Notes under the pieces: generated by a model
What the model saw: only the letters and a program-made list of their open reading frames with translations
What the model was told of the DNA's origin: nothing
Databases searched by the model: none
Position numbers and translations under genes: made by a program
Assembly (NCBI GenBank): GCA_022865705.1
Contig: JALHTG010000042.1
Location: forward strand, 79,324-120,317
DNA from: Candidatus Bathyarchaeota archaeon
GTDB taxonomy: Archaea > Thermoproteota > Bathyarchaeia > 40CM-2-53-6 > JALHTG01
Reading direction: 5' to 3'
DNA length: 40,994 nucleotides
Part shown: piece after piece, positions 24,606 through 33,500 of the stretch
How the letters are laid out: each line of letters opens with the position of its first letter
How positions within the stretch are numbered: the first letter of the stretch is position 1

Positions 24606-25547
24606 ATGTTGACAGAAGGCAAATTGAATTTCGGTGTGCACATACCACCTGAAGGCAAAGACTTTGCAGCCATGAAGGAATTCTGCATAGCTGCTGAGAA
24701 TCTGGGGTATGATCTGTTCACGATAACAGATCACTTCATGAACATGGCGAATCCTTCCGGTCGGGAGAATCATCCGCTTGAATGCTGGACTGTCTTGGCT
24801 GGTCTAGGCGCAGTGACGAAGAAGATTGCGATTGGGCCGTTGGTCTCATGTGTCAACTATCGTCACCCCACCGTTCTTGCGAAGATAGCTACGACAGTCG
24901 ACATCATTACGGGAGGACGCTTGGTGTTTGGCATAGGGGCGGGTTGGCATGAGATGGAGTTCAAGGGATTCATGGGCAGGTTTCCTTCACCGAGGGAGAG
25001 GCTCGACGGGCTCGAGGATGCGATACAGATCTGTCGCAGCATGTTCGAGAACGAAACCACCAGCTATTCCGGAAGACTGTATTCTGCAAGGAACGCTTTG
25101 AATTCTCCGAGACCTGTCCGGAACGCGATACCGATCATGGTGGGTGGATCGGGTGAGAAGAGAACTCTGAAGATAGCGGCCAAATACGCTGATATCAGCC
25201 ACCTCTTCGCGAATTCGCCCCAAGAACTTAGTCACAAGCTGCACGTGTTGCGAGGACACTGCCTAGGTGTGAAGCGAGATTTCTCCAAGATCAAGATAGC
25301 TGTGGGGATGCGTGTACTGCTTAATCCGACGGAGACGAATATCAGAGCCCAAGCCGAGCGGATCGCCGGTATGGGTAGGATCTCACTTAGCGAAGCGGAG
25401 AGGGGGGTGCGAGCGAACGCAGGGGTAGACAACGTAGCCAAGACCGTACAGGAGTACGAACGCTTAGGAGTAAGCCTTATCACTCTCACCCTGCGCCTTG
25501 AAGAAATGAAATCGTTCAAGGACCAAGTCATATCAAAGCTCAACTAA
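24606..25547 (+). CDS. Luciferase-like (LLM class) F420/flavin-dependent oxidoreductase
   Basis: About 313 residues of luciferase-like TIM barrel. LNFGVHIPPEGKDF, AENLGYDLFTITDH, KIAIGPLVSCVNYRHPTVLAK, GGRLVFGIGAGWHEMEFKGFG-like region and RPVRNAIPIMVGGSGEKRTLKIA are the ordered hallmarks of the group that includes F420-dependent dehydrogenases and reductases. Cofactor F420 is likely in an archaeon, but flavin use cannot be ruled out. ATG 24606 is used; GTG 24597 is 3 codons upstream. The 3' end overlaps the convergent SDR gene by 8 bases. Confidence 0.87.
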   Translation: MLTEGKLNFGVHIPPEGKDFAAMKEFCIAAENLGYDLFTITDHFMNMANPSGRENHPLECWTVLAGLGAVTKKIAIGPLVSCVNYRHPTVLAKIATTVDIITGGRLVFGIGAGWHEMEFKGFMGRFPSPRERLDGLEDAIQICRSMFENETTSYSGRLYSARNALNSPRPVRNAIPIMVGGSGEKRTLKIAAKYADISHLFANSPQELSHKLHVLRGHCLGVKRDFSKIKIAVGMRVLLNPTETNIRAQAERIAGMGRISLSEAERGVRANAGVDNVAKTVQEYERLGVSLITLTLRLEEMKSFKDQVISKLN

Positions 25548-26241
25548 CGCGCTGGCTAGCAAGCACTTCCTCAACTCTGACATCGCCACCAGAATCTACT
25601 TTGTACTCGCCTTTGGCAGTGTTGAGTATTACCTTTGCGACTTTTTCAGGCGGCATTTTGCCACTGAAGTTGTTCATCCTCGTCGCGGTCGCTGTAGGAT
25701 GGACTGCATACACTTTCACGTTGGGTAGTTCTTTGCTGAGAGCTCTGGAGAATCCCCTGACGCCGAACTTTGTGGCACAATATGAAGTTGCGTTTTCATG
25801 TCCTTCAAAAGCCATGCCGCTTCCGATGTTTATGATCGTATCTTTTACGTAAGGCAAGGACTCTTTAGTCATTTTCATCAACCCCTCCAAGTTTGTCCCA
25901 ATTTGATCCTCGATCTCTTTGAAACTCTGATCCCTCAGATGTTTACGAACCATTACTCCGGCGTTGTTTATCAGAACAGATATCTCGCCGAATCTTTCGA
26001 CAGTCTTCTTGACAGTATTCCTAATGCTGTCATCATCCATAAGATTTAGCTGTGTTACCAGAACATCTGGTGCACCTATTGCAAGACACTTCTCTCCAAC
26101 CTCCTCGGCCTCTTTCCTATCTTGGTAATATGTTACCACGACCTTGCATCCTTCTTTGGCAAATTCATATGCCGTTTCTCTACCAATGCCTACGCTGGAA
26201 CCTGTGATCAGGATCACTCTGTCTCTCAAATGGATCGTCAT
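25540..26241 (-). CDS. Short-chain dehydrogenase/reductase
   Basis: About 233 residues of classical SDR. The NAD(P) motif is ITGSSVGIGRETAYEFAKEG, followed by LINNAGVMVRK, a catalytic Ser in NIGSGMAFEG and the YxxxK active site in SYCATKFGVRGFSRAL. The substrate is unknown. ATG 26241 is preferred to TTG 26253 because a TATA-like TTATATGCG on the minus strand near 26271-26279 would start transcription at or just before it, giving a leaderless message. Confidence 0.88.
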   Translation of the reverse strand: MTIHLRDRVILITGSSVGIGRETAYEFAKEGCKVVVTYYQDRKEAEEVGEKCLAIGAPDVLVTQLNLMDDDSIRNTVKKTVERFGEISVLINNAGVMVRKHLRDQSFKEIEDQIGTNLEGLMKMTKESLPYVKDTIINIGSGMAFEGHENATSYCATKFGVRGFSRALSKELPNVKVYAVHPTATATRMNNFSGKMPPEKVAKVILNTAKGEYKVDSGGDVRVEEVLASQRVS

Positions 26242-26404
26242 AGCACTCGTCAATCCACTATTTAGAAGGTCGCATATAACTGCCTAGATGTGCACTTGGC
26301 ACGCGCACTCTGTCTATAGAGAATGACTCGTCAGACACAACTTGAGTTCACAAGATGTGAGTCCTCCTTAAATTCGAAATCCGCTGTCTCATCGGTGAGC
26401 TACA

Positions 26405-27628
26405 ATGACAAAGGACCTGACAGTGGAAAAACACTCAACGATCGAAGTGGATCTGGTCGAGGGAAATCTCCTAGCCGGCCACGGTTCGACGATCAAGGCG
26501 AAGTCTGGAGACAAGATCTCCATAAATGGAGTGGCAAAATTCGAAGGAGACTGCGAGATACTTTCGAGTCTTGAGGCTAGGGATCTTGACGGAGAAGATG
26601 GAACCATTCACGTTCAAGGAGACTTGCTCGTTGAGCAGTCTGTCGATGTGGAGGACGGAAGATTGGTCGTAGACGGTGGTCTTCAGGCCCATGACGTTGA
26701 AGTTGGAAAGGAACTCAGGATTGGAAGAGACTTGAAGTGCCAGAGCCTTGACGTGGGAGGTAGTCTCAAGGTTGAAGGAAACATGGAGGCGCAAGAAGCC
26801 GAGATTGGGGGAAGAGTCTCGGTTGATGGTAACCTCAAGGGAAATTCGCTTGACGTTGGTGGGTCGGTGAGAGTTAGGGGGCTGACTGAGCTTGAGAAAC
26901 TCGATGTGGGTGAAAAGGCCGAGGTTGCTGGAGGAACCATTCGGTCGATAGATGTTGGAGGGAAATTCGAGTCATCAGGAAAGCTGAGTTCAGAATCAAT
27001 AGATGTAGGTGGTACAGTACGGCTTGCAGTTGGTGAACGAATCGGGAAGATCGAGGTGGGAGGAAGGCTTGACGTTGATGGCAGTATGAACTTCGATGAG
27101 ATTGATGTCGGAGGCGTTGCAAGGATCAAGGGCCCAGTTAAAGGAGGAAGAGTGGAAGTCGGGGGAAGATTGAGAATGGAAAATAGCGCCTCTGTAGAGG
27201 AGTTGGAAGTAGGCGGATCAGTGGAAGCAGACGGAGAATTAGACGCGCGTACGGTAGAGGTGGGAGGTTCTCTGATGGCTGAGCTTTGTCGAGCCACAGA
27301 AGTTGAGGTGGGCGGAAAGGTTGAAACTAGGAAGGGGATGAAGGCGGAGAGGTTCGAGATAGGAAAACGAGGAAGAATAAGAGGACCTCTGGTCGCTGAG
27401 AGGGTCAAGATCGGCGATAAGGCGGAGGCAGACGACATTTACGCTGGCGAACTGCAGATGGGTGATGACGCTTCGGCCCGCAACATATACGCCAAGCGCG
27501 CATTACTCGGTTCAGATTGCAGAGTTTCCGGTGAGCTATTGTACGTTGAGGAATTGAGAGTTGGAGAGGATTTGAGATCTCAATCCGAGCCCAAGAAAGT
27601 GGAAAGACTTCCGGAGCCCCCAATCTGA
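26405..27628 (+). CDS. Bactofilin-like beta-solenoid protein of 17-residue repeats
   Basis: 407 residues. From about residue 60 to 390 the protein is a run of about sixteen repeats of 16-17 residues, each with a D/E-V-G-G turn, e.g. DVGGSLKVEGNMEAQEA, EIGGRVSVDGNLKGNSL, EVGGRLDVDGSMNFDEI. This is the pattern of a right-handed beta-helix like the bactofilin/polymer-forming cytoskeletal domain, but with about three times as many windings as the usual six. There is no signal peptide or membrane helix, so it should be cytoplasmic. The tail is short and charged, with KKVERLPEPPI at the end. GGTGAG lies 6 bases before the ATG. The 3' end overlaps a winged-helix gene by 4 bases. The polymer function is inferred from the fold. 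Confidence 0.75.
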   Translation: MTKDLTVEKHSTIEVDLVEGNLLAGHGSTIKAKSGDKISINGVAKFEGDCEILSSLEARDLDGEDGTIHVQGDLLVEQSVDVEDGRLVVDGGLQAHDVEVGKELRIGRDLKCQSLDVGGSLKVEGNMEAQEAEIGGRVSVDGNLKGNSLDVGGSVRVRGLTELEKLDVGEKAEVAGGTIRSIDVGGKFESSGKLSSESIDVGGTVRLAVGERIGKIEVGGRLDVDGSMNFDEIDVGGVARIKGPVKGGRVEVGGRLRMENSASVEELEVGGSVEADGELDARTVEVGGSLMAELCRATEVEVGGKVETRKGMKAERFEIGKRGRIRGPLVAERVKIGDKAEADDIYAGELQMGDDASARNIYAKRALLGSDCRVSGELLYVEELRVGEDLRSQSEPKKVERLPEPPI

Positions 27629-27900
27629 GCGATTCTCACAACAGCGGAAGCAAGAGAACGAGAATCGAACTCTACGCAGACGTACTCAGAATTCTCAGAA
27701 CACACGCCGGAGGATACAGAATCACGAGATTGTCCTATGGAGCGAATATGCCTCTCGACAGGATGAAAAAAGTGGCCGACAAACTCATCTCTTTCGGATT
27801 GATCACAAGGAGGACAGACGATCCCGCCATCTATCTCATTACGACAAGAGGAATCGAATTCCTAGAAGCATACAAGAAACTCGCAACGTACCTAGAGTAG
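27625..27900 (+). CDS. Winged-helix regulator (HTH_45-like), apparent CTG start
   Basis: 91 residues. The core KRTRIELYADVLRILRTHAG, then YRITRLSYGANMPLDRMKKV, IYLITTRGIEFLEAYKKL matches the small archaeal winged-helix family (Pfam HTH_45 type). The complete domain needs a start near 27625, but the frame contains no ATG, GTG or TTG between the upstream TGA (27547-27549) and TTG 27730, which lies inside the domain. CTG at 27625 overlaps the preceding stop as CTGA, and GGAG lies 8 bases upstream, the geometry of a coupled start. It probably regulates, or binds DNA together with, the solenoid gene. Confidence 0.7.
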   Translation: MSDSHNSGSKRTRIELYADVLRILRTHAGGYRITRLSYGANMPLDRMKKVADKLISFGLITRRTDDPAIYLITTRGIEFLEAYKKLATYLE

Positions 27901-27967
27901 CCTTGGAACGTGACTGACGACATGAGGTTTGTCACCCAATGATGAGCTATGTAGGATAGCCCGCTAG

Positions 27968-29206
27968 GTGATGAGGCGAAACAAAATCATGTCTGCAGTT
28001 GGACTAGCAATCGGGGATTACAGGAGCATACCGAAGGAAGCCATATACCTGATCTACTCGAGTTTCCTTCCCTCCTTGGCCATGGGGATGTTCTACATAG
28101 ACATCTCCTACTTCCTGACCACTGTACAGGGGCTATCTGACGTTTTCATGGGTACAGTAATTATGGTGATGGGAATCACCGCGGTGGTGACGAGCATCCC
28201 GTTAGGCATAGCGGCCGACAGATACGGCAGGAAGAAATCTCTAGTAATAGGAAACATTCTAGCAAGCTGCTCAATTGTCACGTTCGGCCTCACGACGGAC
28301 TACCTCATACTGCTAGTGTCGGCGGTGGTGGGAGGGATTTCTCAGGCAGCCTTCAACGCTGCCGGAGGCGCTCTTTTAGCTGAGAAGGCTGGAGACGAGA
28401 GCAGGACCTCCGCGTTTTCTCTCTACTCTTTCGCTAACAGTTCTGCCTCTGGGCTGGGTAGCTTCATGATTCCAATCATGCTTGGCGTGGAGAGCCTTGG
28501 GCTCGGCATCAAGAATGCTCATGTGATGCTCTACGTGTCTCTAGGTCTGCTCAGCCTGTCGTCGACCTATCTCATGTTGAAGGTGAGCGAGTCGAAGCGT
28601 CCGCCAGGGTCAAAGAGGAGAGGAGTGCTGTCGAAGAGATCGATGAAGATGCTGGCTAGATACGTGGTTCCTAGCGCTATTGTTGCTTTCGGCGCAGGCA
28701 TGTTCGTGCCCCTGATGACAAGATGGCTTTATCTCAAGTACGGAGCCTCGGACGCAGTAAGCGGCCCCATCCTCGGCACATCTAGCTTCCTGATCGGCTT
28801 CGCGAGCCTAACAACCCCGGCCCTAGCAAGGAGATTCGGAATAGTGAAGGCGATCGTGCTTACTCAAAGCATGTCAACGCTCTTCATGCTCGCCACACCA
28901 CTTTCCCCAAACTATCTCGTTGCCAGCGCAACCTACATCGTTAGAGCATTCCTGATGAACATGTCCAGTCCACTCCAACAATCGCTGATCATGGGCCTAG
29001 TGGCGCATGATGAGAGAGGAGCCGCGTCAGGGATCAGCGCCGCCCTCTGGAGACTACCCAACTCCTTAAGCACAAGAATCGGCGCGGCCCTTATGGGCGC
29101 AGGCATGTTAGCGGAACCGTTCTACTTCGCCACTGTTCTCTACATGGTCTCCATAACCATCTTCTGGCTCGCTTTCAGAAAGATGAAACTACAGAGCTCC
29201 ACTTAG
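27968..29206 (+). CDS. MFS transporter
   Basis: 412 residues, about twelve transmembrane helices. The loop 2-3 motif appears as GIAADRYGRKKSLVIGN, and the second half repeats the pattern more weakly (FLIGFASLTTPALARRFGIV). The central loop is basic (SKRPPGSKRRGVLSKR). The substrate is unknown; drug/H+ antiport-like members have this layout. GTG 27968 and ATG 27971 are adjacent start choices. It converges on a second MFS gene whose sequence is clearly different. Confidence 0.88.
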   Translation: MMRRNKIMSAVGLAIGDYRSIPKEAIYLIYSSFLPSLAMGMFYIDISYFLTTVQGLSDVFMGTVIMVMGITAVVTSIPLGIAADRYGRKKSLVIGNILASCSIVTFGLTTDYLILLVSAVVGGISQAAFNAAGGALLAEKAGDESRTSAFSLYSFANSSASGLGSFMIPIMLGVESLGLGIKNAHVMLYVSLGLLSLSSTYLMLKVSESKRPPGSKRRGVLSKRSMKMLARYVVPSAIVAFGAGMFVPLMTRWLYLKYGASDAVSGPILGTSSFLIGFASLTTPALARRFGIVKAIVLTQSMSTLFMLATPLSPNYLVASATYIVRAFLMNMSSPLQQSLIMGLVAHDERGAASGISAALWRLPNSLSTRIGAALMGAGMLAEPFYFATVLYMVSITIFWLAFRKMKLQSST

Positions 29207-29225
29207 CGACTACTGAATTCCTCAG

Positions 29226-29237
29226 GCGCACGTGCGC
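29226..29237. repeat. GCGCACGTGCGC palindrome between convergent MFS genes
   Basis: A perfect 12-base palindrome directly between the two MFS stop codons, followed by a second GC-alternating tract at 29258-29266. Confidence 0.55.
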
Positions 29238-29243
29238 GCACGC

Positions 29244-30362
29244 TCAACATGAATAGGCACGCGCGCTGTGAATTTCTAATAGCTTCAACACGGCGGCGAA
29301 AAGCAAACTGGCCAGCGCCACCGCCATGAAGGTATAAGCAAAAGAGAACTCCGCCACGAACCCCGCAAGAAACGGACCAACCATCGACCCAACACCAAGC
29401 AATCCCTCGAAAACACCTGCTCTACGTCTAACCGAGAGATCATCACCCCGCAAGACCTGATCCAGCGCGTACGCGTAGAGTAGGCTGAGGCCTGCCGCGA
29501 GAACGACTACTCCTACATACATGAGGAATCTATTCCCAACGTAAACCATGAGAAAACCCAGCGACGCCAGCAACATCCTCAAATACGGGCGCGCCTGGAT
29601 GCTCAGCGCTCTGTGAAAAATAAGGACTCTAGTGAAACCGAAAAGGAAGAGCAAGACCCCAAGCTCCAAAGCGCTGATCTCAAGCGTAACAGCAAACACT
29701 GGAAAGAAGGCGAAGAATACTGAAGCTATTCCGCCTAGGAAAGCAACCGTAAGAATGAGTTTCGCCGGCATTCCACCGAGACTGGCTACGGGCCTCTTGT
29801 TCTGATCCACCATGTGACTCGCTGACTTGTATCGAAGAATCAAGATCATGTTCAGAATGGCAAACGAGGCTGCCACGAGAAACGGTTTCCTAACATCGAA
29901 GAACATTATGACGCTGCCTGCGATGATCGGGCCTATCATCTGTCCTAGGCCCCAGGAGATATTGAATCCTCTCAGCGCATCTCCACTCTCTCTTGAAGTC
30001 CTGATCTTCGCGATCAGTGACTCTAGGGTTGGCCAGAACGTAGCCATTGCTAATCCTTCCAAGGCTCTTAGCACAATCAGCTCTGATGGAACTCGTGACA
30101 AGTAGAACAGCAATGCTGCAGCAAGATCCAGCATCGTCGCCAAGAGCAAAACCTGTCTCCTGTCATGTCTAGCAAGAGCATACCCAGCCACGAATGTCCA
30201 AACGAAATACACAACTCCTCTCGATGTTGCTAGCAATCCTATCTCGAAAGGAGACGCGTGGAGAGATAGCGCGAGCAGCGGAATCGTCACGGCAACAATA
30301 TTGGCAATCATTTCAGTGGAAAAACTCAGGAAGAACGGACTACGTTCAGTATTCTTGAACAC
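29244..30362 (-). CDS. MFS transporter
   Basis: 372 residues, eleven to twelve hydrophobic helices. LHASPFEIGLLATSRGVVYFVW precedes the loop-2 motif AGYALARHDRRQVLLLATML, and GLGQMIGPIIAGSVIMF is a typical motif-C segment of the antiporter branch. The C-terminal half contains GVFEGLLGVGSMVGPFLAGF, mirroring that motif. Substrate unknown. It is not closely related to the facing MFS protein. Confidence 0.87.
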   Translation of the reverse strand: MFKNTERSPFFLSFSTEMIANIVAVTIPLLALSLHASPFEIGLLATSRGVVYFVWTFVAGYALARHDRRQVLLLATMLDLAAALLFYLSRVPSELIVLRALEGLAMATFWPTLESLIAKIRTSRESGDALRGFNISWGLGQMIGPIIAGSVIMFFDVRKPFLVAASFAILNMILILRYKSASHMVDQNKRPVASLGGMPAKLILTVAFLGGIASVFFAFFPVFAVTLEISALELGVLLFLFGFTRVLIFHRALSIQARPYLRMLLASLGFLMVYVGNRFLMYVGVVVLAAGLSLLYAYALDQVLRGDDLSVRRRAGVFEGLLGVGSMVGPFLAGFVAEFSFAYTFMAVALASLLFAAVLKLLEIHSARAYSC

Positions 30363-30485
30363 TGATCCTCAACAGTCGGCCAGCCAAGAACAACCATTAC
30401 AGTATAAAAGCTGATCGCGCAAGCCGATGTCCTTGGGCACGCGCCACTTCATGGCCTTCGTTTGGTTCTGCTTGCCACCACTCAG

Positions 30486-30497
30486 TAGCGCGCGCTA
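30486..30497. repeat. TAGCGCGCGCTA palindrome
   Basis: A perfect 12-base palindrome located 68 bases after the stop of the large secreted-protein gene, between it and the MFS gene start. Confidence 0.55.
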
Positions 30498-30564
30498 GAC
30501 TTCACCCGCAACGCTACGCATAGCCTGTGGCGGAAAAGGACTAGTGCACGTTGCGTCGATACCT

Positions 30565-33500
30565 TCACTTGTTCCTCGAGCATCGTCTTCTTCGTCGCAG
30601 CAGGGTTAATGCTGCTGTGAGGGATGATGTCGCTACGATTAGAGTTGAAGGGAACTCGGGGATCACGGTACCCCAGTATCCTAGATGGTCCAGCTCCAAC
30701 GCGCCACCGCTCTCGCCGCTCATGTATGCGCTTGGCATCGCAACATAACCATATTGCTGGTAGGGGCCGATCCGATTCTCAGCTATGCTCCATTTGTACA
30801 AGGTGCCTGTTCTCGGGTCTATGGTGCATGACTCGCCGCTGAGCAGGCCTGAAAGAGTTGGGTACCAGCCATCGTACACAGCCGTGCCCGATCCGGTGAT
30901 CTTCACATGCCTGTTCCCGACTTCTCTGCCGAAAGGCACAACCTCCACCTCAACATAGTAGTCGCCCGATTGCCAGGGGGCACCATAGATCCCGTATGGT
31001 GCTCCTGGCGCACCGTATCCACCAGGCTTCCAAGGAGATGCATCGAATGCTCTATCGAAGCCGTTCTGAGCATATTGCGATCCTGAGCCTGAGGCATATG
31101 GGTCAGGTAGCCCGGAAATGGTGATTCCGAGTTGTTCAGTGCTGCGGGGGACGTAGTTCACTGTCTCCAGCACTTGGGCGCTTAGGCTGCTGGTTGCCCT
31201 GAGGCTGTGGCCCGGCCCGAGGACGTTTCTCAGGCTGCTAATTGTCGTGGGAAGAGAATCCGACGGCCGTCCCTTGATCACCTGTCCGGCGGAATTGAAT
31301 GGGCTGGCTGTGCCGTTGATGCTGCTGCTTGTGAGCCATTCGCCGACGAGATTGTCATTGGCGTCAAAGAGACGCACGCGCACGGTGCTGTTGTATCGGA
31401 GCTGCTCGAAGATTTGTTCATGCCTGAAGCGCATTGAAAGTGTGATCTGTGTTCCGACGGCAAGTTTGATGAAGATGTCAGAGACGCCGCCTCTTGTCGC
31501 GTATATTTGGATTGGCTTTGCCTGCTTCGTGGCTTGATCCAGTTGCATGACGTAGCCATAGGTTAGGGCTCGCAGCTCGTATGAACCGGAGTCGAAGCTG
31601 CACGGGTAGTAGCCAACATCTGTATCAGAATGCTTGTAGGCCTCCTGTCCCTCGTAGAAGAGAATGGCGAATGAGCTCTGCTTGCTTGACCAGCTCTGAC
31701 CCAGCTTGTTGATGACGTAGTCACCTTGCTTGATTCGATATGAAGTTCGGATCAGTCCGACCATTCCGACTGGTTGCGTCAGGCCGTCGTGCGTGTAGGA
31801 GTTGCCGTCAGGCGCCCAGAATGTGTGTCCTGCCAGGCGGTTCACTCCGTAGCCAGTCAGCTGCTCGCCATCCTTCCAGATCTGAAGATAGATGTACTCG
31901 TCAGGGTAATTCCATGGTTTGCTGACTGTGGGGTGCTGCCAGTCTGTTGATTGGAAGGTTATGTTGAACATGGCTCCTCGGTACATGCGGTCGCTGATCG
32001 CGATCTCGCCTCCGCATAATCCGAATGATATCGGTTGGAAGGCCTGCCCAACGTATCCATACATGTATGTTTGGACAGTGTATGTGCCGGAGTGGAAGCC
32101 GTAGTTTCTTCCGTTACCGCTGCCCCAGTAGCTCATTGTCTGCGCTCGTATGCCGCGTGAATAGATTGTGGCGCTGGTGCTGCCTGCTGGGATTTCGTCC
32201 GCTTTCCATCCCCAGAGAGAACCTCCGGGTCCCTGAACCTGAAGGTAAAGGTGGCGCAGGTCCGGGGCTTTTCCAGGTATGGGCTTCGACACGAAGGAGC
32301 CTTGTAGTTCGTTGAAGTGGACGGTTTTCTTCATGTAGTTGCTGAGGCGCAGGTCGAACTGGATGGAGATGCCGCCGGGCCACTCGGCTGCTGGCACCTC
32401 GAATGTTACGTGTTGGAAGGTTTCGCCGTCTGGCTGGACCTGTGCGTAGCCGTATGTGAATCCGCGTATCTCATAGCTTCCTGGTGGTAGACCGTCGATC
32501 CATGTCGCGTTGAGTTGTGGGACGTGGCCGTCAAGGAGGGCTGGTGCGCCGTAGAGGGCGCCGTCACCGAACTTGAATCTGAAGCTTGACTGTGTGTTCG
32601 ACACCTGCCATCTCTGCGCAGGTCCAACTCCGTCAGGGTCGAAGCCTTTCGCATATTTGCCGCCGTATCCTGGCCATGGGAATCCGATTGGGATGTCGCC
32701 CCAATTCGCTGTGACGCCGCTTGGTGAACCTAGCTTGGTTGGTGTTGAGACAGGTGACCAGGATAGAGCCTGTGTTGTCAACGTGTAGCTGAACCCGTCG
32801 TAGTTGTCCTGCGTTGCTTCGCATGTGGAGCCGGGCGAGGCGGGAAGTTGGCCGAGCTTGTAGATCTCAACCTTGATGTCCTGCTTTGTTGCTCCGTCAT
32901 CGGGATCGTTCTGCCATGTTACCCAGTTGATTCCGCCTGTTCCGCATTTGCTCAGGATGTCCCCTTGGATGACGACTCCGGGCATGAGGTAGCCGTCGGT
33001 GTAGTAGGATTGGCCTTTGAGCAGTTTGAGGCCGCTTTGAAGCAGTTTCTCGGGGAATCCGGCTGCTGATGCATACATGTCGTATATGCCGGGTGCTACT
33101 CCTTCAACTTTGAATTGGCCGTTGGCGCTTGTGTTGAAGTAGCCTCTGGCCTCCACGGGCCGGTTGGTCGTCTGCAATGTGTATGGGTCGATGGCTCGGC
33201 CTACGAGTCGCACTCTTCCCGGTAGACTTAACGCTGCTCCGTACTGGACTCCGCTGGCATGTCCGCCATACCTCAATGTTCCTTGCACGTACGCTGGATC
33301 GATCTCTCCTTGCACGAGGAGCGTGGGCCAATTCGGGACGCCGTTGGAAAGGAATGTGTGGTAGGGTTTCTCTGGGCTTCCGAGCCAGATCATCTCGCCG
33401 GGGTTGACGTTTGTTGAGCTTCCTGACGGGATTGGATTTGCTACTCGCAGTCCTATCTTGAAAAAGTATCTGCCTGCGATCGCGGGAGCGATGACATTGT

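Noticed and set aside
26683-27438. 251-codon minus-strand ORF opposite the solenoid gene
   Set aside because: Ser/Pro/Thr-rich with regular PPTS repeats, exactly what the antisense of a GG-V repeat protein gives; the plus strand has the ribosome site and the fold.
26700-27540. 51-base periodicity suggesting a tandem DNA repeat or CRISPR-like array
   Set aside because: The period reflects 17-codon protein repeats; the DNA units are diverged and there are no identical repeats with unique spacers.
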